Positions 12,248 through 24,227 of a stretch of 64,000 nucleotides of DNA are shown here, in pieces. Each line of letters begins with the position of its first letter. Within the stretch, counting starts at the first letter, position 1. The notes under the pieces were generated by a model, which saw nothing but the letters and a program-made list of their open reading frames with translations, was not told the DNA's origin and searched no databases. The position numbers and the translations under genes were made by a program. The stretch is from Scalesia atractyloides (lineage: Eukaryota; Streptophyta; Magnoliopsida; Asterales; Asteraceae), in assembly GCA_947069175.1 (NCBI GenBank), contig CAMTDV010000017.1, positions 48,927,137-48,991,136 on the forward strand, read 5' to 3'.

Positions 12248-13110
12248 ACTTGTTTGAGATAAAAGATAAAACAATTAATACTTATAATAAAACTCAAAAC
12301 TCAAATTCGGTAATCAGCTCGCCCAATTCGCAGTCGTCGGTAATACCGACGATTTCGCCAATTTGTCGACGGTTTCCTTTGACTGAACGCGTATATTAAC
12401 TTCGACATCGGTTATAACCGATGTCTAATCCCGCGATTTCAGTCATAACCGCCGGAGAAAACCTTGACCATGAATCAAGACCAAATTCGGACTCAATTCA
12501 TCCTGATTCTTCCCTATAAATACACACCCAAGTCTCTGGTAATCTTTTCGCTCAAAATCGCACAATTTCTCGAAGCAATTACATTCGCCGTAGATATTCT
12601 GTATTTCCGGACATTCGCCGGAAAACCAAGACTTACATCAAATCGGTAAATTTCTCGACTCTTTTGTTTTCAATCCATTGTTAGACTTATACTAACTTCA
12701 ATCCTTCAACCAGAATCGGTCCCAGACGACGTTGCCGGATAATCTGCACTCGCCGGAAAATCTCTGGAAATTTCCGAAATCACGCTGTGAATCGGTACAA
12801 ACATCTAAACCCTCTGATAATCCTTGTTTAGTAACTCAATTTCACAACTCATCGATCAAAACTGTTAATTGATTCAATCAGACGGAATTCACAAATCAGA
12901 GCCGACGACCATTGCCGGAATTCTGAGGAAAACATTCTGTTCGGTACATTCGATTCCGTAACTCTATTTATTCATTACATTTCAATCACTTATATGATCG
13001 ACGAACGATTTAAACCATAACAGTTGGATATAGTTTGTCTGTGTCTTTGAATGAAGAAGACGAAGTCGACATTGTGTATAAGTTTAATTAAAACAAGATA
13101 TTAAACCGTG

Positions 13111-13522
13111 TTAGACACACAGTCCAGTGGTGGACTGTGTGCAAACACATAGCGCACGTCACGAGTTCGAACCTTAAAAACGCACCGACTTTCCGAATTA
13201 AAACCAATTTTTTTAAAACTGAATCAGAACAGGTCCCAGTATGTTTATAAGATTAATATAAACCGTAAGTTAAACAGATAAGACACACAGCCCAACTGGT
13301 TGGGCTGTGCGCTTACAAACCTAAGGACTCGAGTTCGATCCGGGTCCCTGCAACCGGTTCAACCATTTTAAATCCTTTTAATATAAACCAAATAAATTAA
13401 CATTTACTTAGTATATATATATAATTAAAACATAGAATATTTCGGGTTAGACACGTAGCTCAGTTGGTAGAGCTGCGTGCACGCGTACGAGAGGTCCCGG
13501 GTTCGAACCTCACTCAGTGCAC
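13111..13522 (+). other. tRNA-like modules b, c, d, 3' LTR copies
   Basis: b at 13,111-13,178, c at 13,281-13,350, d at 13,449-13,522. The B boxes are preserved in all three, and c differs from its partner near the B box (GATCC against GATCT). Confidence 0.65.
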
Positions 13523-14622
13523 ACTCAGACCACAGTCCGACCGGTCAACGGTCCGGTCAACGGTCAACAAAAAGTCAAATTTTTTTATTTTTTTATTTAT
13601 TTATTTAATTTAAAAATCAATTAAAAATACTTAAAAATAATATTTTTAAAGTTAGAAAATGACCTTAAACTCACAAAAATAAATCTAAAAATCCTATTAA
13701 AATTGTTAATAAAATCCACTTATTTACCGAACCATTTCGTTATTATTTTAGGTTAGTTTTTCCTCGTCGATCAAATCCCACTCGTGCGCATTCAACATCA
13801 CCAAAAGAACGCACCCAATGTGAGTGAATCTCTACAAATTCCCTGTTTTAATCACATTTTGGGGTGTATCATGTGTCGCTTAATTATTTATTATATTTAA
13901 ACACTTGTGCATCCATCATATCCATGATCAAATTTGTATCCAATATGTATCAATTGTTTGTGTGGTTAATGTTTAGATTAAATTTATCATTTTCAGTACA
14001 TACATTTCATTAGGCCCAACAGCTCCCCGTGGGAGACGGGTTGAGTACAGGTGCCTCATTTCGATCGGCTCCGTTTGATTGAGCCTTGATCTCACATACA
14101 TCATCATAGGCTCGTCTGTTCCCCATTACCTATGAGCAGAACGTGACGTTGCCAACATACGAGGCCAGCTCCGTTTGATTGAGCCTGGATCTCACAATAC
14201 ATTATCATTCATGTCATATACTCATTCAAGGTGGTTTGTGATTGTTTGTTTATATACGTTTGCTCACATATGATTATTGCACAATTTTTCAATATTAAAT
14301 TCAACATGAAATCAATAACAATGTTTTTAAACAAGGTTCACACGCCAACTTTTGTTGACCCAAAATTCCCCTATTTTTACACATGATACAAGTGATCCAG
14401 TTGAAGCAAGAAACACATAGGACGGCCTAGAAGAATAAATCAGTTTAGGCTTTGGATTGTTTTATTTAGTTTTCATTTCCTTGTATTGTATGAGTTTGGT
14501 TTGAACATTTAAGTTGTAATTTGAATTTAAATAAATATGAAACATTTTAGTAAACATCATGAGCTTTGGTGATAACCCAATTATGCCCCGACTCTTATTC
14601 CGCTGCGGGTCGGGGTGTGACA

Positions 14623-16993
14623 TTGTCTCCCTACCTTTCTCGTGTATTTCCTCGAGACACTTCTCTTCCTTTAGAAATTCAACCCGTTCTAGCTCCCTCC
14701 AGCTTGTCTGCCACATCTTTCCTGAATTCACTTCATGTGCATAGCAAACATTCACAACCCTTTGATATTGCATAGCCTGTTCTTTTTCACGTTCCTCGAA
14801 TACTATTTTGATGTAGAACAAGCACTTAATATCTTCTCTTGAACAGTTGACAAGCCACATTGGGTCTAGAATTCTGATCGTTCTCCATAATCCCCTCATA
14901 CCCTGAAACCCCAATATCTCAACCCTTTCCTTCGTAATATCCAAATGTTCTTCAAATCGTAACACAATAACAGCTTCATATGTGGTTGGATCTATCTGCC
15001 ACCACTTGAACACTGGAAAGAAATTTTGTTCAATCGGCATCAACGCCATGTTTCTCATAGCTCTTGGTCGTTTCATTATCAACGTTATATCCTTCTCCCC
15101 TGTCTTCTTATTTGTTTTGATTCGGCGACCTGGAATAAATGGCTTCCAATACTTGAATCCCTTAGTCGCTTCAAACTTGATCATTTTCCACAATAATTGA
15201 TCAATATACTTCATATGATAAGTAACATTCACAGTCTGAACCAGCTCCTCAACATCCCAGTACGGCAGAGTCTTGAAATCAGCCAGATACTTAAAGTATT
15301 GCACTCCAAATTCCCTTTTGATTGCATATACGTTCAACTCCTTAAACCATCCCCAACTGAGAATATCTCCCAATGACACGTTTTTATCTCTGGTAAAGAA
15401 TGCTAGAGGACGTCGAAACTTACGTTCGCGTGGCATTTCTTTGAACCAGGACTTCTTAGCTTTTGCTATTTCCTCCTTCGTCATTGGCTTTGGAACTTTA
15501 CCTTCTCTAATAGATTCTTCAATCTTTTCTTTCAACATGTCTTCGTTAAGTTGTTTGTACATCTCCTCAAAAGTAGGAAAACTATCTGTGTTAGGACCGA
15601 CGTACTTCGCAGTTTGATCTATTTCATCATCCGAAGACCAATCTTCTAAAATCACTCTGTTGTACTCATCAGCTTCAAATCTTTGTATATACTGATAATC
15701 ATTCGGCTCAAACGTGTTTACATTCATCACTTGCTCTACAAAGTCAAAGTCAAGTGATTCAGCATCAACTTCGATCAACTTTGCCAAATCTTCCTTTGTA
15801 TAGTTGTGCACGTACTCGCCTTCCTCTACATTATGTTCCAGCATGAGTATCAAAGGCTTTGTGGGTACTGCAGCAACAGGCTTTGCAGACTTATCAACAT
15901 CAATCATATCAACATCATCAGAAGGCCCTGTTTTCCCTGACTCCCCCTCAATCTGATCATCCATCTTATTTGATTCATCATCCATCAAAGAAGAAAAATC
16001 AAATTCACTAGAGATTTTCGCTTCACTGATTTTCATACCAACTCCTCCCTGATCATCATCATCATCAGCATTATTCCAATCTTCATAATCAGAATCATCT
16101 TTCTTTTCATCATCATCCTTATCCTCATCTTCTGCTTCTTCATCGTCCTTTTCTTCAGAAGCAATTACTGGATCAGAAGGCTTGACAGATTCGTCAGCCT
16201 TAGGAATATCAAACTCAGAAGCTTTTTCAACTTCATCAACAGACTTTTCGGCAGCTTCAGATGATTTAGGAATTTCACCTTCAACCCTTTTTCCTTTGCC
16301 ACTTGCGGCGAGTTCTTTCTCAGATCTTTCTTTAGCTTCCTGTCTATCAAGACGATCATACTCGGTAATGAAATCAATCCCAAGTGTATTAGATAACACT
16401 TTCTGCATTCTCGTGAATCTTCGATCATTTAAGGCTTGGATTGATTTTAGATCCGCGATCTCTATTTGAAGCTTCTCATTCGCATCCTGCAAACTTTCAA
16501 TTAGGGGTTTGAAGTATTCTCGTTCATTTTCCAACACTTTGACCTTGTCATCCAACATTTCTTTCTCTACTGAGCTTTGATTCACTTTCTTTATTAGCTC
16601 TGGTTTCTCAGCTTCATTTTGTTGAACTTTTTCTTCTAAAACTTTCACGCGCTTTTCAAGAAGATCAACATTCATTTCTGGAAAGAAATCATTCAGATCT
16701 TGAAGACTAATAGGCTCATTCTGCATATCACCAAACAAATTTGGCCCTGGAGTTTTTGGTGTTGACTTTGGAGTAGCAGCCTTTGGTGTAGACTTCTTAG
16801 GAGTAGAACTTTCAATGTGAGAAGTCGTTGGAACAATCGGTGATGAAATAACAGGTACTTCTAATAATCCAGTCGCAGGAGGTTCTTGTGTAACTCCTGG
16901 ACGTTCAGCTTCCACAGAAAATAATAACAGGAGGTTCTTGTGTGGGAGGTTCTTGTGTGGGAGGTTCTTGTGTGACTCCTCTCTCATGTGCAC
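14623..16993 (-). CDS. Extra (env-like) ORF, C-terminal two thirds
   Basis: Product of unknown function from the position 3' of pol in SIRE-like copia elements. From its N-side it shows a Pro/Thr-rich stretch, a long heptad coiled coil (about 16,680-16,480), a Lys/Glu region, a very acidic Asp/Glu tract (about 16,170-16,030), and a folded C-terminal domain rich in Trp and Phe (about 15,450-14,700). No signal peptide and no hydrophobic membrane span are visible, unlike a fusion glycoprotein. The frame overlaps the upstream ORF by 89 bp. The gypsy insertion at 14,622 cuts the end, and about 37 codons continue at 3,846-3,729. It is probably one protein with 16,905-18,176. Confidence 0.75.
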
Positions 16994-18176
16994 CAGAAGG
17001 TTCTTGTGTAACTTCTGTGCTTTTAGGCTTTCCTTTGTAACAACGACTAGCAGGTTTCTGAGATTTCTTTGATTTCTTTCTGCCTTTTGCCTGAGGAGAC
17101 CCTGTAGTCTTTGTTGTTGACACTGTAGCAGACTTCACACGCTTAGCTTTTTTCTTTGGTCTTTCCTCGTCAGACTCTTTTTCTAGATTCGGATCGAAAT
17201 CAGCATCTATCTCTTTTTCCTTTTCAACTTGTTTTTCTGCTTCTGTCTTTTCTGGTTCTTTCTCTGGAATTTCATCAGAATCACCATCATTTTCAGAGGT
17301 AGCAGAAATAACATCGTCTTCCTGAGTCGTCTTTTTAACCTCTTGACTTTCAGTAACGATCGCAGCACTTGAACCAGCTTCAGCTTGAACATTTTCTGGC
17401 TCTTCTTCATCAATGAGCATCGTATCAATCTTTTTAGCTGCTCGCTTATTTTTAGGCTTATCAACTTCAGCCTTTAGAAACCAATCACTACGAGCTTTCG
17501 GCTTGAAATCTTTTAACCACTCTTTTTCAGCGTTTAATTCTTTCTCGTCACCACTTCCGTCTTTTCTCCATTTGTTGTCAGATGGCGCAATATAGTTTGT
17601 ATCTTTGATAGCCCCAAATACTGGTTTTGCCACTGGTGCTGAAGCTTGCTTCTGGAACTTTAACAGCTTCTTAACAGTAGTATCATCAAGGTGACTGAGA
17701 TATAAGACATCATTCAGATCACGTGCAATGTTTGTGAATTTCTCGTCGATTAACAACTGCACGAACCTCGGATACAAACACAATCTCGAATCATCCATAT
17801 TTTTCGACATATGTGTAAACACAAGCTTTGAATAATTGAACGGCTTCTTCAAAATTAACGCCGTTGCCATACAGGCCATGTAATCTTGCACATCATCTAG
17901 ACCCGCCTTTCGGTGACTGAAGGTATGAATAATAGCGTGCATCAGTAGCTTGTAGGGGTTAGGAACTTCCCCTTTCTTCAGTGTCAGCTTATTAACGCTG
18001 CCCTTGTACCCCATCCTGTAGAAACAACCTCGAACCATCTTCTCATCTAAGAATATCGGATCGTCTTTGTCATCATTGAACTGTAAAATCCGTCGTATAT
18101 CATCTTCAGTAACAGTGATCTCTTTGACTTCGTTTCCCACTTGCACTAACGAAATAATAGTCTTTTTTATCATCAC
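16905..18176 (-). CDS. Extra (env-like) ORF, N-terminal part
   Basis: 423 codons on the minus strand. The N-terminal 170 residues form a compact domain with MVRGCFYRMGYKG, FSHRKAGLDD and LYPRFVQLLIDE. A close relative is encoded at 58,925 on the plus strand (MVKGCFFRMGYKG, FSHRKAGLDD, LYPRFVQMLINE), so the domain is conserved between independent insertions. Lys/Glu-rich low complexity follows. It ends inside 15-bp tandem repeats coding TQEPP (16,915-16,985), where a repeat slip probably moved the frame into 14,623-16,993. No transmembrane segment seen; function not recognised. Confidence 0.75.
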   Translation of the reverse strand: MMIKKTIISLVQVGNEVKEITVTEDDIRRILQFNDDKDDPIFLDEKMVRGCFYRMGYKGSVNKLTLKKGEVPNPYKLLMHAIIHTFSHRKAGLDDVQDYMACMATALILKKPFNYSKLVFTHMSKNMDDSRLCLYPRFVQLLIDEKFTNIARDLNDVLYLSHLDDTTVKKLLKFQKQASAPVAKPVFGAIKDTNYIAPSDNKWRKDGSGDEKELNAEKEWLKDFKPKARSDWFLKAEVDKPKNKRAAKKIDTMLIDEEEPENVQAEAGSSAAIVTESQEVKKTTQEDDVISATSENDGDSDEIPEKEPEKTEAEKQVEKEKEIDADFDPNLEKESDEERPKKKAKRVKSATVSTTKTTGSPQAKGRKKSKKSQKPASRCYKGKPKSTEVTQEPSGAHERGVTQEPPTQEPPTQEPPVIIFCGS

Positions 18177-18439
18177 TTAGGCTTGCGTTCATCCAGAAAT
18201 GGTACGTATGAGATCTGTAAGAAACAGTGCGCTCCGTAATGGCTCGATGGATAGGACACACCTTTAGAAACTTCATAATACTGTCGTAATCCTTCAGCGA
18301 TGGACATATTGTCTTATCAAGTGTAATACACGTATTTTAAAACTTAGAAAAGTCCATAGTGATTACCCGAGCTGGTGCTAGAACCTGAAAAACGACGCAA
18401 AACAATTAGCACGCATTATGATAAAAAGTTACAAAACTT

Positions 18440-19210
18440 TTTCAACACTTTTCATCAAGTTCGGGCGAACTTGATGTGTGTATAACAATCAGATTAACTC
18501 AAGTTCGCTCGAACATGCAATATACACATGTTCAACAATTCAGTAAGTTCGGGCGAACTTATGATCATTCAACTTTCAATTTTAACAGCTAAGTTCGGGC
18601 GAACTTATCAGATAATTCTCAAAAACTTGTTTTATCCTAAGTTCGGGCGAACTTCCATTTTATTCTTGTTTAAGACTTTGCAAGTTCGGTCGAACATGTC
18701 AACAAGTTCGGCCGAACTTGTTATCATCTTCAACAACCTGCAACTTCAATTCATGACAATATGATCGAATTTAACAATTATTCATGGTCGATTAGTGTCG
18801 ATTAACATGATTTTATCTTTAATTTGTCCATTCGAACCCTATATCTAACAGATTTTAGCATTATAGATCTAATGTTCATCGATTTGGTTCAAATAACGGT
18901 TTGATCAACACAATCTCACCTCTTCCATTGATAGTGGTGTGTAAATCACCAAGATCAACTAAAATTCAGCAGAGTAACGGTATGATTTTGTCAATTTCAC
19001 TCAATCGCTCAACTGGGTACTAAGTTCGCTCAGAAGTCAATGGGTGCAAGTAATGAGTTCGGGCGAACTTGCAAGCCCGATGATAAAGGCCCATGAAGTC
19101 CGGGCGAACTTAACTTTTTTTCAAAAACAACCATCAATGCAAGTTCGGTCGAACTTGCTGTCAGATGAACTTTTAAGTAGTTAAGCAAGTTCAGCCGAAC
19201 TTGCCTAACC
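18440..19210. repeat. Palindrome array ahead of extra ORF
   Basis: Eleven copies of the AAGTTCGNNCGAACTT family, seven at 18,457-18,720 and four at 19,050-19,205. This corresponds to 58,010-58,700 in the plus-strand element. The array lies upstream of the extra ORF, not of gag. Confidence 0.9.
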
Positions 19211-19269
19211 TCAAATTCAAATTTTTCAATTTTTTTCAATTTAGTCCATGAACTTTTCAACTTTTACCA

Positions 19270-19390
19270 GTTATAAAAATCCACTCAGTTGACCAAGTCC
19301 AAGCTAATGACCTTGGTTAACCGATTTGTCTGCCGAGTCCAAGTTAATGACCCCGGTTTGACCCGTTACGAACAAACTGTTGATATTTTC
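19270..19390 (-). repeat. Spacer with repeated GGTCATTAACTTGGAC motif
   Basis: The reverse complement carries two copies of a motif like GGTCATTAACTTGGACT. The same block is at 57,850-57,950 and 55,140-55,300, showing that this is copia sequence between pol and the extra ORF. Confidence 0.7.
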
Positions 19391-19656
19391 AAATCAAAGT
19401 ATTTATGTTTGTTAAGGTCAAGTTCGTTCATGGTGAACATGTAAAGTCAAGTTCGGCATTGTCAAGTTCGCCCGAACTTCACTACCCACCAGCGGACTTG
19501 CAACCCTATAAATAGCTAGCATGTTGCTCTCATTTGTAACTTTGGCATTTCAGAGGCGAAGCTCTGTCAATTTGGAGACTTGACGTTATATCAATAAAAT
19601 TAACGATTAATTGACTAATTCTTGTTATTTGGTAAACTTGTCATAATATTTCCGCT
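19391..19656 (+). repeat. Inverted partial copia LTR
   Basis: 266 bp matching the LTR at 19,657-20,058 in the opposite direction, with the TATA box CTATAAATAGCT near 19,503. It joins the neighbour head-to-head, leaving about 60 bp unpaired at the centre. The left break occurs within a short shared AAATCAAAG. Confidence 0.9.
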
Positions 19657-20058
19657 TGTAGGACCGATCCTCAATGCATAGGAACCTAGATTTGATTTCT
19701 ATTGTCCATAATAGCGTAAATATTATGACAAGTTTACCAAATAACAAGAATTAGTCAATTAATCGTCAATTTTATTGATATAACGTCAAGTCTCCAAATT
19801 GACAGAGCTTCGCCTCTGAAATGCCAAAGTTACAAATGAGAGCAACATGCTAGCTATTTATAGGGTTGCAAGTCCGCTGGTGGGTAGTGAAGTTCGGGCG
19901 AACTTGACAATGTCAAGTTCGGCCGAACGTGACTTTACATGTTCACCATGAGCGAACTTGACCTTAACAAACATAAATACTTTGATTTTGCTAGCCTATT
20001 CAACTCTAATCTAAACAGACTTGATATAAGACTAAGATATAGACATTATGCACCAACA
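19657..20058 (-). repeat. 5' LTR of copia derivative
   Basis: 402 bp, minus orientation, TGTTGGTGC...CCTACA ends. It is the outer (5') LTR of a derivative whose 3' LTR is 3,266-3,664. No primer-binding site or gag follows it; the next sequence is the inverted LTR piece. Confidence 0.88.
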
Positions 20059-20240
20059 TTTCTATCTTTCAAAACTTTTATCAAAAATTTGTACCGATTA
20101 GACATTGACGCTAAACCGGAAATAAAAGCACTTGTGTCCTTGGACGACCTCGGTATCTTACCAACACTATACTACGCTCGCGATGGGTGCACTTGCCCTA
20201 GTGTCTGTTTAGTGTTAGTATAATATCGTGTTTTATAAAT
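20059..20240 (+). other. Possible retroelement remnant
   Basis: The tract with GGACGACCTCGGTATCTTAC and GATGGGTGCACTTGCCC resembles leader sequence I have seen in plant LTR elements. No ends or ORF are visible. Confidence 0.3.
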
Positions 20241-20404
20241 TTAAAACTTGACTAATACGTAAAATGGACTCAAAATATTAACAAAATCATATCACGCTCG
20301 ACACGCACCAATTATTCCTTAAGAAAATCTATATTAATAGTTTTAAATTATTGATATTATTATTTAAAACAAAACTAGTAAAATACCCCGCGCGTTGCAG
20401 TGGT

Positions 20405-20610
20405 ATGTTACGTCATAAATTAATTTCGAGTAAAACCACTAAGATATAGATTAGAACACTTGAAACTGTATGTTGGCAAATCACAAAAAAGTTACGTCAT
20501 AAATTAAACTTGAGTAAAACCATTGAGATGTAGATGGAAACACACGCGACAGTATATTCTCCAATCACAAAAAAGTTGCATGAGGAATTAAACTCGAGTA
20601 AAGTCGTGGC
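20405..20610. repeat. Three tandem repeats of about 84 bp
   Basis: GTTACGTCATAAATTAA-type starts at 20,407 and 20,491, with a diverged third at 20,574. Each continues with a CGAGTAAAACCA-like block and ends AATCACAAAAAA. Confidence 0.7.
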
Positions 20611-23609
20611 TTATCCAAGTTTATTACAATTTATTTATAAATTAAAAAAAGAACCAGATAAAACTATAACTATTCTAAAACTAAAAGATTGTATAGAATA
20701 AATAAAACACAAATTATTTAACTTATCTCATAAAAAACATAGAAAAAAAGTATTTGAGTATAATATTTATAATTATTTATATTACCTATTTGGTTCATAA
20801 AAATAAAATAAAAAAGGTCTAGATTTCGTATGGCTAAATTAAGAAAAAGAAAACTTTTAGTAATTAAAAAAACAAACAAATTTATTACCGTTACGATGAT
20901 GTAATTTAACATTTATTATATTATAATATAATAAAATAATTAATAAAAGACAACTTGTGGTTAAAAGTAAAAGATGAAAAAACAAAATCTAAAACTAAAA
21001 AATAACTTGTGGTCAAAAGAAAATATGAAAAAATCTACTGTAGTTTATTATGATATATATTATATAATATATAATATAATATATTATATAATATAAATAT
21101 AAATATAAATATAATATAATAAAATATATAATATAATATAATATAATTTAATTTATCTACTAATATACCATAAAAGATTAGTACAAAAAGAATTAATAAG
21201 TTAACACGCTAATCATCAAAATATATCTGACAATATACAATAAATGATCGGTACAAATAATTTTATTAGTTAGTTAATAAGCTAATCAAATATACTTTTT
21301 TATATTAAAAATATGCAGATAATTTCTATCATATTTAATATTTGATATTATTCGTTACCATATAGCTCATCCAATTTCAATCAGCAATATACACTTTCTT
21401 TTTTCCAACTTAAAGATTTAAAATCTTTGCACCTGTGGCGCGAATGCATGAATTATTTTTTGAGGACGCAGGCTTCAATTAAGCTTTCAAGAAATGCGAT
21501 CGAGATTTTCGCCTATATAATATGCTAAAAGAATTTGTTTAAGGGATGTGTCCTCCCACCCACCACAACACGTGAGTCTGCTATTGTATGCCCCTTCTAT
21601 ATGATATGATCAAGATTTAAAGCCAAGTTCAATTAGCAATGTATGATTTCTTCTTTTCAATTTAAAGATTTAATATCTCTGCCCCTTCCTTCCATATGAT
21701 CGTATAGGAAAACCAAAATTTTATAAATGGTAAAAAAGATGATGACGCGTGGAATGAGGTCTTTCTATCTTAAAATATTATTCTTATCAACTACATATAA
21801 GCAAACAACTTATTGTGTTGTGTGGTTTCTAACTAAATTGTACAAAAATAACTTATTTGTGCAAACACTTAACCATTACATCTTTAGTTGGTAAATTTTG
21901 TCCTGGGTTCGATTCTCACAATGGGGTTTTTTTTCCAGATTTATTGGGTTTTCTCATGAATGGAGATGGACATGATCGTTTGGTTCCGCTGGTGGCATGA
22001 TGATACTCCAGTGGTCCGATAGTGATCCAAATTTGTCGTTCAATTTTTTTTAAGGATAACGATATTTTTTTAAAACTAAACTTACAAAAATAAACTTATG
22101 AAAACATATTTTTATAAGTTTTTATTAAATTAGATTTATAATGATAATGGAATTTTTTTAATTACGTTACAAAATATGACCCGTACTTAAAAAATATAAT
22201 TCAGATGTTAAGCAATTTATAAACGGGTTGGGTATTTAATAACTATAAGCAAGAGCTTTCAAACTTGTGAGGGAAATACACTTAATTGTTTTATTGTGCT
22301 CTACAAACATTGAATTTTTCATTATTCATCGTGTAATACACGGCATTATAACCTATTTATTAATAAGTTAAAAAAAGATAGTTATTAAATGAATAAACGA
22401 GAGTCCAGCTCAAGCTTTAAAATTAAAGCTCCAAACATGTCGAGCTCAAACTCAAACTTTATTAAATTAAACAAGCCAGGTTTAACTTTGTGAGGCCTCT
22501 TGTTCCGCTCAACCCTTTTACCCAATAATAATAGGGTTATAGTACAAAATCTTGTTGATTTTGTGATTAACAAATATAAAGGTTATAAAATTAATATTGT
22601 TAATTGGTTTTATATAAATCGATTTATGCACTAAGAAAATATACATGATGTATAACAAAAGGTACGAGCATCCAATTATTCTTTTAATTGTCACCGTTTT
22701 ATGTTTATATCCCATAGTAAATTTAATGTACATACATACCCCATACACAGTCTTTGTTTTTGACGTATAGAGTTTTATGAACCAAACAGTCAAACAGATA
22801 ACATCAATTATAATAAAAACACAACCAACTTGAGTAAAGTCTCAAAGTTGTGACTTTAAAGTCATTGAATTGGTGTCATCTTTTCTTGGTACCCCGCAAA
22901 TCAATGCAAAGTACTTTGTTACACATGATATTTTTAAAATTTAGGATGAGTGGTCCACCTTCATCTTAACAAAGATAGTGTGGAACCATATATGACTACT
23001 TCCGTTAGGGTTGTGTAAAAATCGGCTTCCATGAATAAAATTAAAGAATAAAACCATGAGTAAATTGATTCTCAATTAAGAATTTTTAGAACCAACATGG
23101 TTCTTGATTTTATATTTTCTGGGATAGTTCTTGATTAAATTTGTTTCTACAATTCTACATATGGGTTCGGCTCGGTTCAGTCCCGACCGGACTTGAACTT
23201 AATAGTTTTTTCTTTTATCCTTTTTCAAACTTTAAACGAAATCGTATAATGTTTATATGCTTCATCTTATACTTCACCAAGTTCTTATCTGTTGTATGCA
23301 TAAGATTTTTATAGGTTCAATTTCATTATGTGAAGGAAAACAGTGAAGTTCCAAAAGAATTGTATTTGAATATACAATAAGGAAAGAAATACAATAGAAA
23401 GTCATCATCCATATTGGGTATGTCGGATTCAATTCCACTAGGTGAGATTGATTTGACTTTAATATCAACGTATTCAACATAAACGCGCCTACGCCTCCTT
23501 TGAGTGAAAGTAGTAGGGAAGAAGCCGCATTCGGCAAAAAAAAAAAAAATAGGAATTGTTTCACAACTAGCAACCCTTATACTACACCCTTATTCAACAT
23601 GGTGTTGGG
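20611..23609. other. AT-rich intergenic spacer
   Basis: No supportable gene. It includes a TATAA-type low-complexity tract at 21,050-21,155 and poly-T/A runs. Open frames on the minus strand (20,718-20,912, 22,385-22,793) are short, AT-driven and unlike any family I know. Confidence 0.6.
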
Positions 23610-24227
23610 TAGGGATGAGCATAAACCGGATTAACCTAAACGTAACCGAAAAACGAACCGAAATAACCAAAGGGTTGATTTTTATATTTTTTATAACCGC
23701 ATGTTGCAGTTCGGTTATGGTTATTCTTAGTTTCATAACCGCAAATAACCGAACCGAACCGAATGTTTTAAACATGGCCGAATCCATAGGACCATAGGTT
23801 TTTAAGTTAGTGTTTAACCAGGACCAAATCCATATATGTTTAAGTCTTTTAACTATGACCCAACCTCATCGAATTTAAAACTCTAGCCACTTTGTGTTCG
23901 TATTTATGCTTCCACATAACACGTGTCTACACGTGTTACTTTTGTGTTTGGAATTCAGTATGCATGTGTTAGTGAAATATAATTGATAATTCTACAAGGT
24001 TTAACTGTGTATATTTATTTTTTGTGCATGAATTTTATATAACCCACACATTTAAAGCCTAACTTTAGAAACGATAAAAAAACCGACCAATAACCGAACC
24101 GAAACCACTTAACCGCGAATAACCGATTAACCGAAACCGAACGCTTAATGATTTTTTGATAACCGGAGTGTGGTAATGGTTCCGGTTATAGGCAATATCC
24201 GACCGAATCGCACCATGCTCACCCCTA
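23610..24227. mobile_element. hAT-type MITE, 618 bp
   Basis: 12-bp terminal inverted repeats TAGGGATGAGCA and TGCTCACCCCTA. An 8-bp flanking duplication GTGTTGGG/GTGTGGGG matches at 7 of 8 sites. The subterminal zones (23,627-23,765 and 24,070-24,190) are packed with AACCGAACCG-like repeats, typical of transposase binding in hAT elements. No transposase ORF. Confidence 0.8.

Larger units (their letters stand above)
3847..14622 (+). mobile_element. Complete Ty3/gypsy chromovirus (Tekay/Del-like)
   Basis: 10,776-bp element with two LTRs (3,847-6,484 and 11,996-14,622) that begin TGTAACATCC and end TGTGACA. The 5-bp duplication TTGTC lies at 3,842-3,846 and 14,623-14,627. Order is LTR, primer-binding site, gag, protease, reverse transcriptase, RNase H, integrase, chromodomain-like tail, polypurine tract, LTR. 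By eye the LTRs differ at about 33 sites (roughly 1.2%), so the insertion is young. The coding region nevertheless has at least three stops and three frameshifts. It interrupts the extra ORF of a copia derivative. Confidence 0.95.
11996..14622 (+). repeat. 3' LTR of gypsy element
   Basis: 2,627 bp, nearly identical to 3,847-6,484, with about 33 differences by eye. Losses include the short deletion in the GGTCAACG run at 13,548-13,570. Its outer end is fused in frame to the interrupted copia ORF. Confidence 0.95.
3266..20058 (-). mobile_element. Copia derivative: LTR, extra ORF, LTR, no gag-pol
   Basis: Without the 10.8-kb gypsy insert it is about 6 kb: LTR (19,657-20,058), inverted LTR piece, palindrome spacer, extra ORF, polypurine tract, LTR (3,266-3,664). 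The internal deletion removed primer-binding site, gag and pol. The shared LTR on the left suggests recombination with a neighbour, so no duplicated target can be checked. Confidence 0.75.

Noticed and set aside
14462..14622. C-terminus of the extra ORF inside the gypsy LTR
   Set aside because: These codons are LTR sequence read through from the interrupted ORF; the original end is at 3,729-3,846.
18440..18730. Heat-shock elements (GAA/TTC blocks)
   Set aside because: The spacing is TTC-4-GAA, while a heat-shock element needs TTC-2-GAA. The dyad is a different motif.
20400..20610. Helitron end
   Set aside because: A CCCCGCGCGTTGC tract is suggestive, but no TC start, CTRR end or terminal hairpin could be placed.
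21050..21155. Matrix-attachment or origin-like AT tract
   Set aside because: Only simple TATAA-type low complexity is visible; nothing specific supports a function.
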